64,000 bases of DNA, from assembly GCF_014193255.1 (NCBI RefSeq), contig NZ_JACHZB010000012.1:1-64000 (forward strand), read 5' to 3'. Shown in pieces: positions 60,067 to 64,000 of this stretch. Each line of letters opens with the position of its first letter. Within the stretch, counting starts at the first letter, position 1. The position numbers and the translations under genes were made by a program. The notes under the pieces are model-generated. The model made no database searches. It was not told the origin of the DNA and saw only the letters and a list, made by a program, of their open reading frames with translations. This stretch comes from Rhizobium sp. BK196 (lineage in GTDB: Bacteria > Pseudomonadota > Alphaproteobacteria > Rhizobiales > Rhizobiaceae).

Positions 60067-62538
60067 ATGCGCCAGTTCATGTTCGGCCCGCTTTCCCTGA
60101 TTCTTCTCTCTGTCATCGCGCTGCTGGCCGCGGCGACCGCTTCGGCGCAAGCCGCCCCTGTCGTTGCCGCCGTTTCGGTCCCTGCAAATGGATATTACAA
60201 GGCTGGAGACAACCTGGCCTTTACCATCCAGTTCAGCGAGAACGTGACCGTCACCGGCACACCGAGCCTTTCAGTAGTGATCGGCAGCTCGTCGCGTGCG
60301 GCAAGCTATTTGGGAGGAAGTGGCACGAGTGCCCTTGCGTTCGGATACACAGTTCAGCCCGGCGACATGGACCTGGACGGCGTGTCGCTCGGGGCCATGA
60401 TCAACCTGAACGGCGGCACAATTGAAAATGCCGGAGGTGAAGCGGCCGACACCACGCTTAACAACGTCGCTTCGACGAGCAATGTCTTCGTCAATACGCA
60501 GCAGCCGAGCGTCGCGGCCGCCGTCCTCGGCAATCCGCCCTCAAACGCGACGCAGGTGACGTTCCAGATCGTCTTTTCCGAGGCCGTGACGGGCTTCACA
60601 TTGAGCGACATGGTTCTGACGGCGACAGGAACCGCAAGCGCCACGCTGACCTCGCTCCAGACCTCCGACAACATCACCTATACGGTCCTCGCCCAGGCCA
60701 TTTCCGGCTCCGGTACACTCCGTCTCGATATTCCTGCAAATTCGGCTCAAAACAATGCGGGCAACGGCAACCTGGCAGCGGCCTCTGCGCCCTGGGCCTT
60801 CGGCGCCTCATCCAATGCCGATCTGTCGCAGCTGCAGCCCAGCCAGGGCAGCCTCAGCCCGGCTTTCAGTGCGAATACGCTGTCCTATTCGATCGCGGTG
60901 CCACATAACGTAACCGCCATCACCTTGACACCTGTCGTCTCGGAGCCGAACGCGACCGTCACGATCAATGGTTCACCCGTCGCTTCCGGCAGTGCCAGCA
61001 TGTCCGTTTCCCTTGCGGTGGGTTCCACGGCGATCCCTGTCGTCGTCACCGCACAGGATGGCACGATGAAGACCTATAATGTCGATGTCATCAGGTCCGC
61101 TCTGGGGGTCACGGCAGCGTCCCGCACGGTCACGGTGATGGCGGGAACGACGGTCGCAGTCGATCTGACTGCGGGCGCGACCGGGGCGCCCTTCACCGCA
61201 GCCGCGCTCACCTTCCTGCCGAACCCGGAAGCAGGAAAGCTGTATTTCGACGCAGCGCAGAAGCGGCTCTCCTTCACGGCGAGCCCTTCGTTCGCAGGCC
61301 CGGCCCAGGTCGGCTTTACGCTTTCGAATGCGTCCGGAACCTCGGCGCAGGCGACGATCACATTTGCCGTTGCCGCCCGTCCCGATCCGACTGTGGATCC
61401 CGATGTGATCGGCCTTCTCAATGCGCAGGCGGATGCCGCCAGGAATTTTGCCCAATATCAGACACGCAACTTCAACAACCGTCTGGAGCAGCTGCACGAT
61501 GAAGGCGAGCGACAGCGCCGGTCATTCGATATCCGCCTCGGGCTTCGCCGCTCCGACAATAGCGGCTCAAGTAGCGGCCCCATTGGCGGCCCCAATGGCG
61601 GCATTGCCAATGCCGAGCGCCAGTTCGGCTGGCCGGGCGGCAGCGCCCCCGATCTTGTCAATCCCGCCCTATCCCGCCGGCAAGGCGACAGCACGGGGAT
61701 ACAGGGGATGGATCCCGGACCCTTTGCAGTCTGGTCCGGAGGCTTCGTCGATTTCGCGGATACCGGCAATAGCGGCCCGGATATCGGCTCAACCACGGTC
61801 GGCGTGAGCGCCGGCGTCGATTACCGATTCTCCGATCGCTTCGTCGCCGGCTTCGGCCTCGGCTACGGGCATGACAAGAGCGATGTGGGAGATGACGGCA
61901 CGGAAAGCCGTGGCGCCGCTTATAGCGCTGCGATCTACGGCTCCTTCAAGGCGGCCGATAACCTGTTCCTCGACGGCCTGGTCGGCGCAAGCCGGCTTGA
62001 TTTCGATTCAAGCCGCTACATCAGCTCATCAGGGGATTTTGCTGAGGCCACCAGGGACGGACGGCAGATGTTCGCCTCCCTCACCGCGGCTTACGAATTC
62101 CGCAACAGAACCTGGCTCGTCTCTCCCTATGGCCGATTCGAGCTGTCCAGGTCCTGGCTCAACGGGTTCACCGAGAGCGGCGCAGGCATCTACGACCTGA
62201 CCTACGGCAATCAGACTGTCGATACGGCCGCAGGCGTCATCGGCCTGCGCCTGAGCTACACCCTCATGACGGACTGGGGGATCCTGACACCAGGCGCGCG
62301 GGCGGAATATACCCATGATTTCGCCGGCTCAAGCCGGATGCAGCTCGGATATGCCGATTCCGGCAATCTTCCCTACGAATTCGAAGCGGAGGACTCGGGG
62401 GATGACTATGCGTCGCTCGGGCTCTCGCTCGATGCGGCCCTCCTGAACAACTGCGCAGTCGGCGTGGAATACCGCGCTTCCATCGGCAGCGGCAGGCAGG
62501 ACCATGCCGTCGGCATTCGGGTCAGCAGCCAATTCTAG
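60067..62538 (+). CDS. Autotransporter with cadherin-like/Ig-like passenger and beta-barrel
   Basis: From ATG 60067 the 823-residue protein has a signal peptide (FGPLSLILLSVIALLAAATA-SAQA). The passenger has repeated Ig-like strands (VPANGYYKAGDNLAFTIQFS, VTFQIVFSEAVTGFTLSDM) and a cadherin-like beta-sandwich (LSQLQPSQGSLSPAFSANTL, SYSIAVPHNVTAITLTPVV). An alpha-helical linker (ARNFAQYQTRNFNNRLEQLH) leads to a C-terminal 12-strand barrel (VWSGGFVDFADTG, VGVSAGVDYRFSDRFVAGFG) ending in F (RVSSQF). Earlier in-frame ATGs precede the signal peptide and are rejected. Surface-exposed adhesin or display protein is likely. Confidence 0.88.
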   Translation: MRQFMFGPLSLILLSVIALLAAATASAQAAPVVAAVSVPANGYYKAGDNLAFTIQFSENVTVTGTPSLSVVIGSSSRAASYLGGSGTSALAFGYTVQPGDMDLDGVSLGAMINLNGGTIENAGGEAADTTLNNVASTSNVFVNTQQPSVAAAVLGNPPSNATQVTFQIVFSEAVTGFTLSDMVLTATGTASATLTSLQTSDNITYTVLAQAISGSGTLRLDIPANSAQNNAGNGNLAAASAPWAFGASSNADLSQLQPSQGSLSPAFSANTLSYSIAVPHNVTAITLTPVVSEPNATVTINGSPVASGSASMSVSLAVGSTAIPVVVTAQDGTMKTYNVDVIRSALGVTAASRTVTVMAGTTVAVDLTAGATGAPFTAAALTFLPNPEAGKLYFDAAQKRLSFTASPSFAGPAQVGFTLSNASGTSAQATITFAVAARPDPTVDPDVIGLLNAQADAARNFAQYQTRNFNNRLEQLHDEGERQRRSFDIRLGLRRSDNSGSSSGPIGGPNGGIANAERQFGWPGGSAPDLVNPALSRRQGDSTGIQGMDPGPFAVWSGGFVDFADTGNSGPDIGSTTVGVSAGVDYRFSDRFVAGFGLGYGHDKSDVGDDGTESRGAAYSAAIYGSFKAADNLFLDGLVGASRLDFDSSRYISSSGDFAEATRDGRQMFASLTAAYEFRNRTWLVSPYGRFELSRSWLNGFTESGAGIYDLTYGNQTVDTAAGVIGLRLSYTLMTDWGILTPGARAEYTHDFAGSSRMQLGYADSGNLPYEFEAEDSGDDYASLGLSLDAALLNNCAVGVEYRASIGSGRQDHAVGIRVSSQF

Positions 62539-62577
62539 CGGATTCCTGCTGTGCAAGACCATGGTCAATGGCAGATC

Positions 62578-62980
62578 GCCGGCCGCATTCTGCTGTGTCG
62601 CCTGATCCATGGAATTCACGGCCGTGTTGATTTCCTTCAGCCCCGTCGCCTGCTCGCGCGCCGCCTCGACGATAGCCGCGACGTTCTCGTCGATCTCAGC
62701 CACCTGCGCGACGATCTCTTGCAGCGACTGTCCGGTCCTGCCAACAACCAGCTGATCAAGTCCTGGATCTCCTTGGCGGCCTTCGCCGCACGCTGGGCGA
62801 GCTCACGTACTTCCTGGGCAACGACAGCAAACCCCTTGCCTGCTTCGCCCGCCCGAGCGGCTTCGACGCCAGCATTGAGCGTAAGCAGGTTCGTCTGGAA
62901 GGCGATATCGTCAATGACGCCGATGATACTGGTAATCTCTCATGAGAACTGTTCGATCTGATCCATGGCCACCCGCGGCT
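62578..62980 (-). pseudogene. Methyl-accepting chemotaxis receptor remnant
   Basis: The minus strand reads DQIEQFS, a stop, then ITSIIGVIDDIAFQTNLLTL, NAGVEAARAGEAGKGFAVVA, QEVRELAQRAAKAAKEIQDL. After a frameshift it continues VGRTGQSLQEIVAQVAEIDE, AAIVEAAREQATGLKEINTA and VNSMDQATQQNAA. This is the highly conserved signalling tip and second half of an MCP, with a nonsense codon and an internal deletion. Sensor and membrane parts are missing. Confidence 0.8.
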
Positions 62981-63361
62981 CGAAATCGGGCAAGCGGCCG
63001 TCCGAGGCGATCGAGTTTCCAAGCCACCAGCACATTGCCGTCAGGCACGGAAGTAGCGCAGGTGCGGCTGGAGAAAGCGCAGTCGGCGGTGCAGATCGTC
63101 GCTGCCAGTAATACGTTGGAAGGCCTCGCGAGACGAGACGCTAAACTGTCATGGCAATCTTAGGAACCACCCAAAGACGCCTCAGCATATCGCACGGCTT
63201 TAGCTCAAACAATCATCGGCCGCACCGTGGCCACTCGCGATTTAGCTAAAATACAACCAGCCGCTCTACCTTTTGATTTATGGCTCACTGTTATTGATCG
63301 CCTGTGGAGCGTGATTGTTGTGACGCAACAACCGTCACCGCGATGGCGAAGGGGCTTTGAT
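62981..63361. other. Intergenic, nothing recognised
   Basis: No supported gene. AT content rises after 63240, ahead of the TadG-like gene. Confidence 0.35.
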
Positions 63362-64000
63362 ATGATGCGTCGTTTCATTTTTGACCGATCTGGCAATTTC
63401 GGAATTATGACAGCGCTACTCCTCGTGCCGATCCTGGGCGCTGCGGGTACAGCCATTGATTTCAGCAGAGCTCTTTCCCTTCGGACAGAACTTTATGCCG
63501 CGGCGGACGCAGCAGCCGTGGGATCAATTTCACAGACTTCAGCTGCGGCAAAACAAGCAAACACAATGTCAGGAGATGGGGCGCTTACGCTCGGAAAATC
63601 TGAAGCCGAGAATATCTTCTTTTCACAGATATCCAATAAGCAGAGCGACGTCCCGATTGCCGTGGGAATCAGCGTTCAAAAAAATGGCGCTACACTCAGC
63701 TCGGCCGTAACCTTTACGGCGGCAGTGCCTACCACCTTTATGCAGGTGTTGGGGTTTCAGCAAATCGCTATCTCCGGAACGGCGACGGCACAGTATGAGA
63801 CGCCATCCTATATGGATTTCTTCATGCTGTTGGATAACACACCCTCGATGGGTGTTGCAGCCACTGCGGCTGACATTACCGCCATGAAAAAGGCGACAGC
63901 AAACGGCCATGATGGCGGCAAAGATAAAAACTGCGCGTTTGCATGCCATATCGTTTCTGAACAGGGCGTAGAGGATAAGAAGAGCTATTATAACGTCGCA
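63362..64000 (+). CDS. TadG-like pilus/Flp assembly protein, N-terminal part (runs off the window)
   Basis: ATG 63362, preceded by AAGGGGCTTTGAT, opens a frame of 213 codons to the window edge. It starts MMRRFIFDRSGNFGIMTALL and has a hydrophobic segment (LLVPILGAAGTAIDFS) with the TadE/TadG pattern (DRSGNFGIMTALLLVPILGA, ALSLRTELYAAADAAA), then a VWA-like metal site start (DFFMLLDNTPSMG, the DxTxS-like motif with D-N-T-P-S). TadG-type proteins help assemble Flp/Tad pili. No other tad genes are visible in the window. Confidence 0.85.
   Translation, partial: MMRRFIFDRSGNFGIMTALLLVPILGAAGTAIDFSRALSLRTELYAAADAAAVGSISQTSAAAKQANTMSGDGALTLGKSEAENIFFSQISNKQSDVPIAVGISVQKNGATLSSAVTFTAAVPTTFMQVLGFQQIAISGTATAQYETPSYMDFFMLLDNTPSMGVAATAADITAMKKATANGHDGGKDKNCAFACHIVSEQGVEDKKSYYNVA

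Noticed and set aside
1..64000. CRISPR arrays, prophage structural genes and plasmid replication/partition genes
   Set aside because: No regularly spaced repeats and no recognisable phage or repABC proteins were seen.

Overview
The window looks like an accessory stretch of a Rhizobiaceae genome (Rhizobium, Sinorhizobium, Agrobacterium or a close relative), probably on a plasmid or chromid or in a genomic island. The evidence is the GC-rich codon use, many small proteins of rhizobial type (DUF1488-like, DUF4167-like, lysine-rich 45-residue type), a periplasmic PaoABC-type aldehyde oxidoreductase, TRAP and ABC sugar transporters next to a split transketolase, and RES/Xre, VapBC and HicAB toxin-antitoxin modules. 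There are no rRNA or complete tRNA genes and no CRISPR array. I found no phage structural genes and no plasmid replication genes.

Layout. 1-12.2 kb: the 3' end of an IS481-type element, then a string of small, mostly uncharacterised proteins (365-3730, 10.4-11.4 kb). These surround a carbohydrate operon (mannose-6-phosphate isomerase, two-domain glycosyltransferase, GH130-type protein), a cold-shock gene and a single-domain response regulator. 12.3-22 kb: a scrap zone with an IS3 remnant, an intact IS110 transposase, and fragments of RES, HAD and DUF4238 genes and of a GNAT/DUF1778 pair, with a few intact genes (two hypotheticals, a GNAT acetyltransferase, an L,D-transpeptidase, VapBC). 22.6-32.3 kb: a molybdenum-hydroxylase locus with a MobA/MocA-like nucleotidyltransferase, XdhC, an OmpR/EnvZ-type two-component system and paoABC. 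32.6-42.9 kb: a HicAB module sealed against an IS3 orfA stub, a nucleotidyltransferase-fold pseudogene, then regulator/effector pairs (MarR/MFS, a second MFS, GlxA-type AraC regulator, gamma-carbonic anhydrase, monooxygenase/LysR, GST/LysR). 43.1-46.1 kb: a truncated IS481 element against a RES/Xre module, then a ParE/DinJ-type module.

46.4-57.4 kb holds the most coherent system: ten tightly packed minus-strand genes with a divergent LysR regulator. From 5' to 3' they are SDR dehydrogenase, both halves of a split transketolase, a three-part TRAP transporter, a three-part sugar ABC transporter and a COG3618-type lactonase/amidohydrolase. This reads as uptake and breakdown of a carbohydrate or sugar acid by an unassigned route. 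No kinase, isomerase or aldolase is present. 57.5-64 kb mixes gene scraps (inositol-phosphatase/LysR chimera, mprF piece, chemotaxis receptor piece) with an unknown zinc-ribbon protein, a large autotransporter and the start of a TadG-like pilus protein that runs off the right edge.

The most striking overall trait is decay. At least a dozen recognisable genes carry frameshifts, an in-frame stop or recombinant junctions. In three of five toxin-antitoxin modules the toxin is the broken partner, and in two of those the antitoxin remains open. All family assignments are by eye from motifs and family knowledge; no database search was run.
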